From: Streptomyces sp. NBC_00576
Lineage (GTDB): Bacteria > Actinomycetota > Actinomycetes > Streptomycetales > Streptomycetaceae
Reading direction: 5' to 3'
DNA: 64,000 nt
NCBI RefSeq assembly: GCF_036345175.1
Contig: NZ_CP107780.1
Location: 9,920,001 to 9,984,000 of the forward strand
A program made the position numbers and the translations under genes. Below, one piece after another: positions 8,655 through 16,960 of the stretch. Each line of letters begins with the position of its first letter. The stretch's first letter is position 1. The notes under the pieces were generated by a model. The model did not search any database. It worked only from the letters and a program-made list of their open reading frames with translations, and had not been told where the DNA came from.

Positions 8655-8843
8655 GCCCCCCGTGCGTGGAGGCTGTGTGGAGACCTCGCGGGGGTCATGT
8701 GGAAGGCGTCTGCGGTAGGTTCGCAACTATCGGTCGCGCCCCCGTTGTTACTACGCCGTACCCCCTGCGGTAGGGTCCCCACCGTTTCCAACTACCGGCT
8801 GAACGTAGGCCGGTACGGGGAGTGTTGGAGGGGCGGCGCGAAG

Positions 8844-10244
8844 ATGAATTCCCAGTGGGGCGACGGCGGATCCGTGGACCTGGACGGCACACGGCTGGAG
8901 GAGATGTCACCTGAACCGTTGCTGACCAGGGACTACGAGACGCGCCCCTCGCTCGTGTACGAACGGCTGAGACAGCAGCACGGCCCGGTCGCACCGGTCG
9001 ACCTGCTGGGCGTACCGGCCTGGCTGGTCCTCGGCTACCAGGAGTCGCTCCAGGTCCTCCAGGACGACGACGGGTGGCCGAAGGGCCTGGAGAAGTGGCG
9101 GGCCCGCTCGGAGGGCAGGGTCCCGGCCGACTGGCCGCTCGGACCGTCCCTGGAGGTCAACCATGTGCTGATCCAGGGCGGCCCCGGATACCGGCCGTTG
9201 AGGGCCGCGTGGGACGTGGCGCTGAAGCCGTTCCAGGATCCGGGCCACCCCCAGGCGCGACGGCTGAAGAGGGCTGTCACCGCCTATGCCGACGAACTGA
9301 TCACGTTGATGGGCCAGGGCGGCGGCACGGGCCTGGCGGATCTGTCCGCCCAGTTCTCCCGGCCCCTGCCGCTGATGGTGGCCAGTAGCCTGCTCGGCTT
9401 CCCCGGTTCACAGGGCGATGACGCGCTGATGGACATGTGGCGGGTACTGGACGCGGGTCCGGACGCGGAGCCGGCCCTGGAGCGGCTGCTGGCGACGCTG
9501 GCCGAACTGGCGGCGGTGAAACTGGAAACGCCCGGTGACGACTTCCCCTCGTACCTGATAGCCGCGCACCCCGGACTCTCGCTCGACGAACTGGCCCGCG
9601 AACTGTTCATGCTGCTGGGCATGACCTCCGACCACGTCGGCATCCTCGTGTCCAACACGGTGGTCGAGGTCCTCTCGGGCGAAGGCAGCGTGCGGGCCAG
9701 TCTGTCCGCCGGGATGGTGAAGGAGACCATGAACCGGGTGGTCATGCGGAAGCCTCCGCTGGTCAACTTCGTGCCCCGGTTCGCGGCCAAGGACACTGTT
9801 CTGGGCAACTACACGATCCGGGAGGGCGACCCGGTGTGGGTCTCCGCCGCCGCTGCGCACGCCGACCCCCTCTTCGCCAAGAACGTGTGCCCGAGCACCA
9901 CGGTCAGCACCCGGGCACACCTGTCCTGGGGCGCGGGCCCACGCCAGTGCCCGGCGCGCGAACTCGCGTCGACGGTCGCGGCGGTCGGAGTGGGCCGGCT
10001 GTTCGAGCGGTTCTCGCACCTGGACCTCGCTCTCCCCGTCGACCAACTCCCGTGGCGCTCCTCGCCGTTCATGCGAGGCCTGCGATCGTTGCCCGTACGG
10101 TACGAACTCGCTGCGCTGCCCGAGCAACGGTTGGCGTACGACCCGGCGACACCGTCGGCCGAGACAGGGCTGTCGGACCCGTCGGCGCGGCAGCGCTCTT
10201 CGCTGTGGCGCTATCTGACGGGGCTGATCCGCACCGGCCGCTGA
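8844..10244 (+). CDS. Atypical cytochrome P450, CYP157-like
   Basis: 466 residues from ATG 8844, which has GGAGGGG ten bases upstream. The heme-ligand loop is LSWGAGPRQCPARELAS, with Trp in place of the usual Phe and Pro in place of the Gly after Cys. The K-helix reads KETMNRVVMRKPPL, where Glu and Arg are separated by three residues, so the near-universal ExxR motif is absent. The I-helix reads MLLGMTSDHVGIL and lacks the usual A-G-x-x-T. From memory, CYP157 proteins of Streptomyces are the known P450 group lacking ExxR, and they occur in conservons; no conservon roadblock or GTPase gene is next to this one. Substrate and redox partner are unknown. It may have unusual or lost monooxygenase activity. 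Confidence 0.85.
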   Translation: MNSQWGDGGSVDLDGTRLEEMSPEPLLTRDYETRPSLVYERLRQQHGPVAPVDLLGVPAWLVLGYQESLQVLQDDDGWPKGLEKWRARSEGRVPADWPLGPSLEVNHVLIQGGPGYRPLRAAWDVALKPFQDPGHPQARRLKRAVTAYADELITLMGQGGGTGLADLSAQFSRPLPLMVASSLLGFPGSQGDDALMDMWRVLDAGPDAEPALERLLATLAELAAVKLETPGDDFPSYLIAAHPGLSLDELARELFMLLGMTSDHVGILVSNTVVEVLSGEGSVRASLSAGMVKETMNRVVMRKPPLVNFVPRFAAKDTVLGNYTIREGDPVWVSAAAAHADPLFAKNVCPSTTVSTRAHLSWGAGPRQCPARELASTVAAVGVGRLFERFSHLDLALPVDQLPWRSSPFMRGLRSLPVRYELAALPEQRLAYDPATPSAETGLSDPSARQRSSLWRYLTGLIRTGR

Positions 10245-10302
10245 CATGGCCGCCGCTGCCTCCGGCCGCGCTGTTGGGTGTGCCGAGGATTCGCGCGACC
10301 CT

Positions 10303-10566
10303 GGCTCGGTGGCTCGGTGGCTCGGTGGCTCGGTGGCTCGGTGGGCCGGTGGGCCGGTGGGCCGGTGGGCCGGTGGGCCGGTGGGCCGGTGGGCCGGTGG
10401 GCCGGTGGGCCGGTGGGCCGGTGGGCCGGTGGGCCGGTGGGCCGGTGGGCCGGTGGGCCGGTGGGCCGGTGGGCCGGTGGGCCGGTGGGCCGGTGGGCCG
10501 GTGGGCCGGTGGGCCGGTGGGCCGGTGGGCCGGTGGGCCGGTGGGCCGGTGGGCCGGTGGGCCGGT
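10303..10566. repeat. 8-bp minisatellite, 33 copies
   Basis: Five copies of GGCTCGGT (10303-10342) run without a break into 28 identical copies of GGGCCGGT (10343-10566), then a decayed unit. Because 8 is not a multiple of 3, every frame codes an 8-residue repeat and none has a stop, which creates long false reading frames on both strands. The array begins 58 bp after the P450 stop. The rest of the 503-bp gap (10245-10747) between the convergent P450 and SDR genes shows no gene or clear hairpin. Confidence 0.98.
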
Positions 10567-10747
10567 GGTTCGGCCACCCGGCCACCAGCGGTCGACCGCG
10601 TCGGGGCGCCGCGCCGGTTCGGGTCTGCTGGGCACTGAAGGAAAGGCCGGGCCGAACTCTCCGCGCGCACCAGCTCCTTCGCACGCACGCACGCGGACGG
10701 ACGGCCCGGCGGCCAAGCGCCAGGGCCCGCCCAACTGCAGGCCGCGC

Positions 10748-11629
10748 TCAGGAGCCGTACACCGGCGCCGGCGAAGGCGCTTCGGCGAGCAGCCCGCGCA
10801 CCGCCGGACCGATCTCACCGGGGGTCCAGCGGCGGTCACGTACCCGCCGGGGGCCGTGCTGCCAGCCGTCGGCGACGCCGATCGTGCCGCCCTCGGCCTC
10901 GAATACGCGTCCGGTGACGTCGCCCGACTCTGCCGAGGCCAGCCACACCACCAGCGGCGAGACGTTGCCGGGGTGCGGCGCGTCGAAGCCGGACCCCGGT
11001 GCGCGCATCTGCTCGGCGAACGCCTCGACAGCCTCGGTCATCGGGGTGCGGGCGGAGGGGGCGATCGCGTTCACGGTGACGCCGTACCGGGCCAGTTCGG
11101 CGGCGGCGATCACGGTGAGCGCCGCGATGCCCGCCTTCGCGGCGCCGTAGTTGCCCTGGCCGACACTGCCCTGCAGCCCGGCGCCCGAGCTGGTGTTGAC
11201 GACCCGGGCGTCGACCGGCCGGCCCTGCTTGCTCAACTCCCGCCAGTACGCGGCAGCGTGCCGCAGCGGTGCCGCATGCCCCTTGAGATCGACCTTCAGG
11301 ACCAAATCCCAGTCCGCCTCGGTCATGGAGACCAGCATCCGGTCGCGATTGATGCCCGCGTTGTTCACCAGCCCGTGCAGCACGCCGAACTCGCCGACGG
11401 CCCGCCCGATCAGCCGCTCCGCGTAGCCCCAGTCGCTGACGTCACCCAGGTCGGCGACAGCGATGCCACCGCCTGCCCCGATCTCCTCGGCCACGGCTTT
11501 CGCGGTCTCACCGAGGTCGTTGACCACGACCCGGGCCCCCTCGGCGGCGAGCGCGAGGGCGTGTTCGCGTCCCAGGCCCTGGCCCGCTCCGGTGACGACG
11601 ACGACCCGGTCCTGGCAGATTCCGCTCAC
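10748..11629 (-). CDS. Short-chain dehydrogenase/reductase of the steroid-catabolism cluster
   Basis: 293 residues from GTG 11629. Classical SDR: cofactor site VTGAGQGLGREHALALAAEG, VNNAGINRD, catalytic Ser in VNTSSGAG and Tyr/Lys in GNYGAAKAG. NAD(P)-dependent oxidation or reduction of a hydroxyl/keto group on a CoA thioester is likely. The N-terminus closely resembles actinobacterial steroid-linked SDRs of the HSD4A/FabG type. It is the last gene of a minus-strand operon with two acyl-CoA dehydrogenases, EchA20 and IpdC, so it probably acts on a HIP-CoA ring intermediate. Its GTG overlaps the stop of a decayed partial copy of itself (GTGA). Extension to 12232 through that copy is rejected. 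Confidence 0.88.
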   Translation of the reverse strand: MSGICQDRVVVVTGAGQGLGREHALALAAEGARVVVNDLGETAKAVAEEIGAGGGIAVADLGDVSDWGYAERLIGRAVGEFGVLHGLVNNAGINRDRMLVSMTEADWDLVLKVDLKGHAAPLRHAAAYWRELSKQGRPVDARVVNTSSGAGLQGSVGQGNYGAAKAGIAALTVIAAAELARYGVTVNAIAPSARTPMTEAVEAFAEQMRAPGSGFDAPHPGNVSPLVVWLASAESGDVTGRVFEAEGGTIGVADGWQHGPRRVRDRRWTPGEIGPAVRGLLAEAPSPAPVYGS

Positions 11630-11838
11630 GTGCCCGTCCTTTCCCTGGTGATGCCGAGTTCGGCCACGGCCGTGCCGTCGTTTGCGTTGTTCTCCGCGGT
11701 CGCCGTTTTCGCGGTGTCGCCCGGGTGGTTGATTTCGGCGTGGGCTTCTTCGGCGGCGAGCGCGAGGGCGTGTTCGCGTCCCGGGCTCTGACCTGCTCCG
11801 GTGACGACGATCTCCGGATCCCGGCGGATTCCGCTCAC
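11626..11838 (-). pseudogene. Chimeric remnant: SDR N-terminus fused to acyl-CoA dehydrogenase tail
   Basis: A 70-codon frame starting at GTG 11838. Its first 60 residues are a decayed copy of the N-terminus of the next SDR (VTGAGQSPGREHALALAAEE against VTGAGQGLGREHALALAAEG), then it switches at LG to GITRERTGT, which matches the GIVSEGTGT end of the preceding acyl-CoA dehydrogenase. It therefore looks like the first half of a 209-bp tandem duplication spanning the end of one gene and the start of the next. Both boundaries keep GTGA overlaps, so translation coupling through the operon may be preserved. The catalytic part of the SDR is absent. Confidence 0.85.
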
Positions 11839-12881
11839 GTGCCCGTCCCTTCGCTGACGATGCCGGACGCCCCGGCGAGCCCCAGGCCGAGCCGCCGCGC
11901 GATGAACTCCCGGTGTTCCGCGGGCCCACCCCAGTCCCCGGCCAGGGCCCAGGCCCGCTTGGCGTACAGATGGAGGTCGTACTCGGTGGTGTACCCCATG
12001 GCGCCATGGCACTGGATCGCCGTACGGGCCGCCTTCCTGGCCGCCTCGGAGGCGAGCACCTTGGCCATCGATGTCCGTACCGCGGTCTCCGGATCGCCGG
12101 CCGCCTGCGCCCAGCCTGCCGCGAGGACCGCCGGCCGGGCGAACCGTACCGCCAACTCCACATCGGCCAAGGCGTGCTTGACCGCCTGGAACGAGCCGAC
12201 CGGTACGCCGAACTGATGCCGCTCCCGGACATGGGCCACGGTCAGTTCGAGCATCCGTTCACCGAGCCCGACCAGCAGGGCAGCCGTGGCCAGCACCCCG
12301 CGCCGGTAGGCGACGGCCAGTTCGGCGGGTCCTTCGGCCAGCAACAGCCCACCGCCCGCCGGAGCGTGGACCCGGGCCAGCCGCCGGGAGCCGTCCACCG
12401 AGTCGACCGGCTCGGTCTCCACTTCGTCGCGACTGTACAGGCGCAGCTCATCGCCACGCGGTACGGCGATCAGGTCGGCGCGTGCGGCGAAGGGTACCGG
12501 GGCATCGGGGGCGAGGGACACCGTGAGCAGCGCCGATCCCCTTAGTACGGATGGGAGTTGAGGCGCGCCCGCGGCGGCGAGCAGGGGGGCGCCGACTGCC
12601 ACGGTCTCGGCGGCGGGTACCGGTAGGCCGCTGCGTCCGAAGGCTTCCATCAGGGGCGCAAGCGCGTTCTCGTCGAGGCCCAGGCCGACGCCGTCGGCGT
12701 TCTCGGGGACCAGGGCGCCCGTGACTCCGACCCCGGCCAGCGTGCGCCACACGGCGTCGACGCCCTCGGTGCGGCCACCCGGCCACCCGGCCCGGATCTG
12801 TTCGGCGCCGGCCTGCTTGGTCAGCACCTCACCGGCGGCCTCGGCGAGAGCGGCGTCGTGTTCGGCTACGGCGAAGCGCAT
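11835..12881 (-). CDS. Acyl-CoA dehydrogenase, FadE32/FadE33-like
   Basis: 348 residues, short for the family, typical of the paired actinobacterial FadE subunits that form heterotetramers in sterol catabolism. C-terminal features ERHQFGVPVGSFQAVKHALAD and CHGAMGYTTEYDLHLYAKRA match acyl-CoA dehydrogenase helical domain signatures; the N-terminal domain (GALVPENADGVGLGLDENAL) is degenerate as in these paired subunits. The start ATG 12881 follows the second dehydrogenase gene by 9 bp. The stop overlaps the duplicated SDR fragment. With the 378-residue neighbour it probably forms one FAD enzyme acting on a ring-derived CoA ester. Individual FadE number is inferred from context only. Confidence 0.85.
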   Translation of the reverse strand: MRFAVAEHDAALAEAAGEVLTKQAGAEQIRAGWPGGRTEGVDAVWRTLAGVGVTGALVPENADGVGLGLDENALAPLMEAFGRSGLPVPAAETVAVGAPLLAAAGAPQLPSVLRGSALLTVSLAPDAPVPFAARADLIAVPRGDELRLYSRDEVETEPVDSVDGSRRLARVHAPAGGGLLLAEGPAELAVAYRRGVLATAALLVGLGERMLELTVAHVRERHQFGVPVGSFQAVKHALADVELAVRFARPAVLAAGWAQAAGDPETAVRTSMAKVLASEAARKAARTAIQCHGAMGYTTEYDLHLYAKRAWALAGDWGGPAEHREFIARRLGLGLAGASGIVSEGTGT

Positions 12882-12890
12882 CGCGTCCGG

Positions 12891-14027
12891 TCACCTCCTC
12901 GGCAGGCCGAGCAGCCGCTCGGCGACGATGTTGCGCTGGATCTCGTTGGTCCCGGCGTAGATGGGGCCCGCCAGCGAGAAGAGGAAGCCGCGGCTCCAGG
13001 ACCCGTCGACCTCGGCCTCGGGCCCGAGCAGTTCGGCGGCCGTCTCGTGCAGGGCGATGTCGAGCTGGGACCAGAACAGCTTGTTCAGGCTGGATTCGGC
13101 ACCTACCTGCCGTCCCTCGACGATCGACGTGACCTGTTCCAGGGTGAACAACTCGTAGGCCTGGGCCTCGATCCACGACTGCACGACTCGGTCCCGGTCC
13201 CGACGCGCCCCCGGCCCCTTCGCCCGTGCCAGGTCGAGCAGCCGGTCGGCGGTGTGCAGGAAGCGGCCGGGGGAGCGCAGGGTCAGCCCGCGCTCGGACC
13301 CGGTGGTCGCCATCGCCACCCGCCAGCCCTCCCCGACCCCGCCGAGCACATCGCCGTCGGACACGAGGACGTCGTCGAGGAACACCTCGGCGAACCCCTC
13401 GTCACCGTCGAGGCGTTCGAAACCGCGGACCGTGACACCGGGCGCGTCCAGCGGAACGAGGAAATAGGTGAGACCGCGATGCCGCTCCGCCTCCGGGTCC
13501 GTACGGAAGAGACCGAACAGGTGTGTGCAGAAGGCGCCCCGGGTCGTCCACGTCTTCTGACCGGTCAGCCGCCAGCCACCGGCCCCCTCGTCGCGGACCG
13601 CACGACTGCGGATGCCGGCGAGGTCGCTGCCCGCGCCGGGCTCGGACCAGCCCTGCGCCCACAGGTCCTGGGCGGCGGCCATCCTCGGCAGGATGCGCCG
13701 CTGCTGTTCCTGCGTACCGAACGCGAAGACGGTCGGGGCCAGCAGGAAGATGCCGTTCTGGGTGACCCGGGCGGGCGCCCCGGCCCGGTGGTACTCGTCC
13801 TCGAAGACCAGCCACTGCCACAGCGACGCGTCCCGGCCGCCGTACGCCTCGGGCCAGGACACGACCGACCAGCGGGCCTCGAACAGGGCGCGCTCCCACT
13901 CCAGATGGGCGGCGAACCCCTCGCGGGTGTCACCGGACGGCAGCGGGTTCGCCGGCACGTTCGCCGCCAGCCACTCTCGCGCCTCCTGCCGGAACGCCTC
14001 CTCCTCGGGACTCCAGGTGAGATCCAT
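12891..14027 (-). CDS. Acyl-CoA dehydrogenase, FadE30/FadE31-like
   Basis: 378 residues, ATG 14027 giving MDLTWSPEEEAFRQEAREWL, the usual helical start of the family. FAD/substrate motifs QGWSEPGAGSDLAGI and TGQKTWTTRGAF are present, as is the C-terminal IYAGTNEIQRNIVAERLLGL. It oxidises the alpha-beta bond of an acyl-CoA with FAD and passes electrons to ETF. Spacing to echA20 is 3 bp and to the second dehydrogenase 9 bp, so the genes form a single operon. Strong resemblance of the neighbours to the KstR2 regulon of mycobacteria suggests a role on HIP-CoA-derived intermediates. Confidence 0.9.
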   Translation of the reverse strand: MDLTWSPEEEAFRQEAREWLAANVPANPLPSGDTREGFAAHLEWERALFEARWSVVSWPEAYGGRDASLWQWLVFEDEYHRAGAPARVTQNGIFLLAPTVFAFGTQEQQRRILPRMAAAQDLWAQGWSEPGAGSDLAGIRSRAVRDEGAGGWRLTGQKTWTTRGAFCTHLFGLFRTDPEAERHRGLTYFLVPLDAPGVTVRGFERLDGDEGFAEVFLDDVLVSDGDVLGGVGEGWRVAMATTGSERGLTLRSPGRFLHTADRLLDLARAKGPGARRDRDRVVQSWIEAQAYELFTLEQVTSIVEGRQVGAESSLNKLFWSQLDIALHETAAELLGPEAEVDGSWSRGFLFSLAGPIYAGTNEIQRNIVAERLLGLPRR

Positions 14028-14030
14028 GCG

Positions 14031-14795
14031 TCACCCCTCCCCGTCCGCACGGCTGTCGAAGGTGTCCCGGACCTCGGCGGCGACGCCCGACAGGTTGACC
14101 TCGAAGGTGAAGCCCTGCTCGTAGCGGTAACTGCGCTTGACGTCCCACAGGTCGATGCCGTTGAAGGCCTCCTTGGCGGCGCGGATCACCACCGGGTTCT
14201 TCCCGGCGATGTCGGCGGCGACCTCCAGGGCCCGGTCCCGCAGCCGGTCGGCGGGGACGACGTCGAGCACCGACCCGAAGGCGTGCAGCTCGGCGGCGGA
14301 CGCGTTGGCGCAGGTGTACATCATCGCCCTGGCCCTGTGCTGCGGGACGAGGCGGGACAGGTGCGTCGCGGCGCCCAGCGCGCCCCGGTCCACCTCGGGC
14401 AGCCCGAAGTAGGCGTCCTCGGCCGCGACGATCACGTCCGAGTTGCCGACCAGACCGATCCCGCCGCCCAGACAGAAGCCGTGGACCGCGGTGACGACCG
14501 GCACCGCACAGTCGTAGACCGCGGCGAACGCGGCGAAGCAGCCCCGGTTCACGCCGATGACCGCGGCGTGGCCGGTGTCGGCCTGCAACTCCTTGACGTC
14601 CACGCCGGCGTTGAAACCGCGGCCCTCGGCACGCAGCAGCACCACCCGTACGTCCGGGTCGCGGCCGAGCTGTTCGACCGTCTCCGCCAGCTGGTACCAG
14701 CCCGCCACCGGCAGGGCGTTGACCGGCGGACAGTCGACGACGACCTCGGCGATGCCGCGCTCGTCGACGGTGGCCTTGATGATGTCAGTGCCCAT
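14031..14795 (-). CDS. echA20: Enoyl-CoA hydratase-family ring hydrolase, EchA20-like
   Basis: 254 residues from ATG 14795, preceded by AGGAGA at close spacing; a GTG at 14846 overlapping the ipdC stop is the alternative. Crotonase fold markers: RAEGRGFNAGVDVKELQ (oxyanion hole), HGFCLGGGIGLVGNSDVIVA, LPEVDRGALGAATHLSRLVP. These stretches, and the ending YRYEQGFTFEVNLSGVA, closely match what I remember of Mycobacterium tuberculosis EchA20, which opens the last steroid D-ring carbocycle (HIEC-CoA to COCHEA-CoA). The ipdC and ipdAB genes next to it support that assignment. Function is by homology and context. Confidence 0.88.
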   Translation of the reverse strand: MGTDIIKATVDERGIAEVVVDCPPVNALPVAGWYQLAETVEQLGRDPDVRVVLLRAEGRGFNAGVDVKELQADTGHAAVIGVNRGCFAAFAAVYDCAVPVVTAVHGFCLGGGIGLVGNSDVIVAAEDAYFGLPEVDRGALGAATHLSRLVPQHRARAMMYTCANASAAELHAFGSVLDVVPADRLRDRALEVAADIAGKNPVVIRAAKEAFNGIDLWDVKRSYRYEQGFTFEVNLSGVAAEVRDTFDSRADGEG

Positions 14796-14842
14796 GGGCT
14801 CTCCTGTGTCGGGTGGCCGGGTCGAGGGGCCGCCGATCGTGG

Positions 14843-15934
14843 TCACCGTTTCGCTCCGGCGGTGGTCAGACGGGTGAGGACGGTGTCGGCCTCCGCGACG
14901 ATGCGTTCGACGAGTTCGGCGCAGCTGGGCAGGTCGTCGAGGACGCCCGCGACCTGGCCGGAGGCGAGGGTGCCCAGGTCCGTCCGGCCGTCGACCATGG
15001 CGGCGCGCAGCATCATCGGGGTGTTCGCCGCCATCACGACCTGGGACCAGCCCAGTTCATGGCTGCGGCGCATGGCGAGGCCCTCGCGGACCAGGTCGGA
15101 CCACGAGGTGCCGGAGACCTTCCGGAACGCGACGGCGTGGCGCAGCGAACGGACCAGGCGCGCGGGCGCCCGTTCCCTCAGCAGCCGTTCCACCGCTTCG
15201 GTGCGCAGTACGCGCTGGGGGATGCCGTCGAGGACCGGGGTGACGACGGTGTCGGCGACGCCCCGCTTGAGGTACTCGGCCTTGACCGAGTCGGGCACGG
15301 TGCTGTCGCTGGTCAGCAGGAACCGCGTGCCCATCGCGATGCCCACGGCGCCCTGGGCGAGCGCGGCGACCAGCCCCCGCCCGTCGCGGAACCCGCCGGC
15401 CGCGATGACCGGGATGTCGACGGCGTCCACGACCTGCGGGAGCAGGATCGATATGGGTACACCCCCGGTGTGGCCGCCGCCCTCACTGCCCTGCACGACG
15501 ACCGCGTCCACTCCCCACGCCTGGACCTTCTCGGCGTGGCGACGGGCGCCGATGGACGGGATGACGACCAGTCCGGAGTCCTTCAGTTGGCGGATGACGC
15601 GCTCGTGGGGCGCGAGTGCGAAGGACGCGATCTGCACGCCCTCGCGCACGAGGAGGGCGCCGCGCTCCAGGACGTCGGGTGAGTCGCCGCGCATGTTCAC
15701 GCCGAACGGCGCGTCGGTACGTTCCCGGACGGCACGGATGGCGTCGCGCGTCTCGTCGAGGGAGAGCGTCGCACTGGCGAGGATGCCGAGCCCACCGGCC
15801 GCCGCGGTGGCAGCCGTCAGTTCGGCGCCCGACACATACCCCATGCCGGTCTGCACGATCGGGTAGCGGACGCCGACCAGATCGCACAGCGCGGTGTGCA
15901 GGGCGGGATGGACGGGGGCGATGGGGGCGCTCAT
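14843..15934 (-). CDS. ipdC: FMN-dependent IpdC-like dehydrogenase (nitronate monooxygenase family)
   Basis: 363 residues, TIM-barrel flavoprotein of the nitronate monooxygenase/2-nitropropane dioxygenase family. Diagnostic stretches: VRYPIVQTGMGYVSGAELTA, FGVNMRGDSPD, IPSIGARRHAEKV, the FMN phosphate loop GSEGGGHTGG and MGTRFLLTSDSTVPD. They match remembered mycobacterial IpdC (Rv3553) closely, including the ending SGQVAGVLDDLPSCAELVE. IpdC acts on 5-hydroxy-HIC-CoA in steroid C/D-ring breakdown. It is the first gene of the minus-strand arm, divergent from ipdA across a 147-bp operator-containing gap. Confidence 0.88.
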   Translation of the reverse strand: MSAPIAPVHPALHTALCDLVGVRYPIVQTGMGYVSGAELTAATAAAGGLGILASATLSLDETRDAIRAVRERTDAPFGVNMRGDSPDVLERGALLVREGVQIASFALAPHERVIRQLKDSGLVVIPSIGARRHAEKVQAWGVDAVVVQGSEGGGHTGGVPISILLPQVVDAVDIPVIAAGGFRDGRGLVAALAQGAVGIAMGTRFLLTSDSTVPDSVKAEYLKRGVADTVVTPVLDGIPQRVLRTEAVERLLRERAPARLVRSLRHAVAFRKVSGTSWSDLVREGLAMRRSHELGWSQVVMAANTPMMLRAAMVDGRTDLGTLASGQVAGVLDDLPSCAELVERIVAEADTVLTRLTTAGAKR

Positions 15935-16021
15935 GCCGAATCTCCTTCTCGCGCCGCTCGCCGGGGCGAGGACGAATCCTCAGGGCCCGGCTGCCGAGGG
16001 GTTGTCGGTCGACTCAACGTA

Positions 16022-16043
16022 ACCTAACAATTGTTTGATAGGT
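16022..16043. promoter_or_regulatory. Palindromic operator between ipdC and ipdA
   Basis: AACAATTGTT (16026-16035) is a perfect 10-bp palindrome, unusually AT-rich for this genome. It lies within an outer inverted pair ACCTA (16022-16026) and TAGGT (16039-16043). The position between divergent catabolic arms fits a TetR-type repressor such as KstR2, though the sequence is not the mycobacterial KstR2 box I remember. Confidence 0.65.
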
Positions 16044-16081
16044 AAGACTCCATACGGGTGGGAGCACGGGAGGAACAACCC

Positions 16082-16960
16082 ATGGGTGACAAGTCGATGT
16101 CCCTGGAGGACTTCGCCGGCACCGTCGAGTCGGGGATGACGATCGGCATCGGCGGGTGGGGATCGCGACGCAAACCGATGGCCCTCGTGCGCCAACTCCT
16201 GCGCGCCGGCGTGCGTGACCTGACCGTCGTCACGTTCGGCGGCCCGGACGTGGGGCTGCTGTGCGCGGCGGGCCGGGTGCGCAAGCTCGTCTACGGCTTC
16301 GTCTCGCTGGACAGCATCGCCCTCGACCCGCACTTCCGCTCGGTACGGGAGCAGGGCGGTGTGGAGACCGCCGAGTACGACGAGGGCATGTTCGTCACCG
16401 GCCTGCGGGCCGCCGCGAGCCGGCTGTCCTTCCTGCCCACCCGCGCGGGCCTGGGCTCCGACGTCCTCACGATGAATCCCGACCTGGTGACGATCGCCTC
16501 CCCGTACGCCGACGAGGAGTACGTCGCGATGAAGGCCCTGCGTCTCGACGTTGCCCTGGTGCACGTCAACCGCGCCGACCGGGCGGGCAACGCCCAATAC
16601 CTCGGCCCGGACCCGTACTTCGACGATCTGTTCGCGATGGCGGCCGACCGCTGCTATGTCAGCACCGAGCGGATCGTCGCCCCGGAGGACCTGCTCGCCG
16701 CCGGGCCCGCGCAGTCACTGCTGATCAGCCGTCTCTTCGTCAACGGGGTCATCGAGACACCTCGTGGCGCCCACTTCACCTCCTGCGATCCCGACTACGG
16801 GCGGGACGAGGCCTTCCAGGCGCACTATGCGTCGGCGGCGCGGGACGCCGACGCCTGGCGGCTGTTCCGCAAGACGTTCCTTGACGGCGACGAGCAGGCG
16901 TACCACCAGGCCGTGGCGGAGTTCCACGTGAACCGCGAGGGACAGGAGGAGGGGCGATGA
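16082..16960 (+). CDS. ipdA: IpdA-like CoA-transferase-fold ring hydrolase, alpha subunit
   Basis: 292 residues from ATG 16082, with GGGAGGAA six bases upstream; an in-frame GTG at 16058 lacks a site. CoA-transferase family I alpha-subunit fold: SGMTIGIGGWGSRRKPMALV, VTFGGPDVGLLCAAG, VYGFVSLDS-like loop and GAHFTSCDPDYGRDEAFQAHY. These match remembered M. tuberculosis IpdA (Rv3551). IpdA and IpdB together hydrolyse the last steroid ring of COCHEA-CoA instead of transferring CoA. The stop overlaps the ipdB start (ATGA), as expected for an obligate heterodimer. Confidence 0.9.
   Translation: MGDKSMSLEDFAGTVESGMTIGIGGWGSRRKPMALVRQLLRAGVRDLTVVTFGGPDVGLLCAAGRVRKLVYGFVSLDSIALDPHFRSVREQGGVETAEYDEGMFVTGLRAAASRLSFLPTRAGLGSDVLTMNPDLVTIASPYADEEYVAMKALRLDVALVHVNRADRAGNAQYLGPDPYFDDLFAMAADRCYVSTERIVAPEDLLAAGPAQSLLISRLFVNGVIETPRGAHFTSCDPDYGRDEAFQAHYASAARDADAWRLFRKTFLDGDEQAYHQAVAEFHVNREGQEEGR

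Noticed and set aside
8655..8843. A hairpin-like CGGTAGGG/CCCCACCG element as a terminator after the flavin oxidoreductase
   Set aside because: The arms are short and interrupted and lie far from the stop codon; I could not support it as a terminator.
10278..10840. Long open frames across the octamer array on both strands, coding GPVGRWAG- or HRPTGPPA-type repeats
   Set aside because: They arise because an 8-bp repeat has no stop in any frame. They lack ribosome sites, and equal length on both strands shows they are not proteins.
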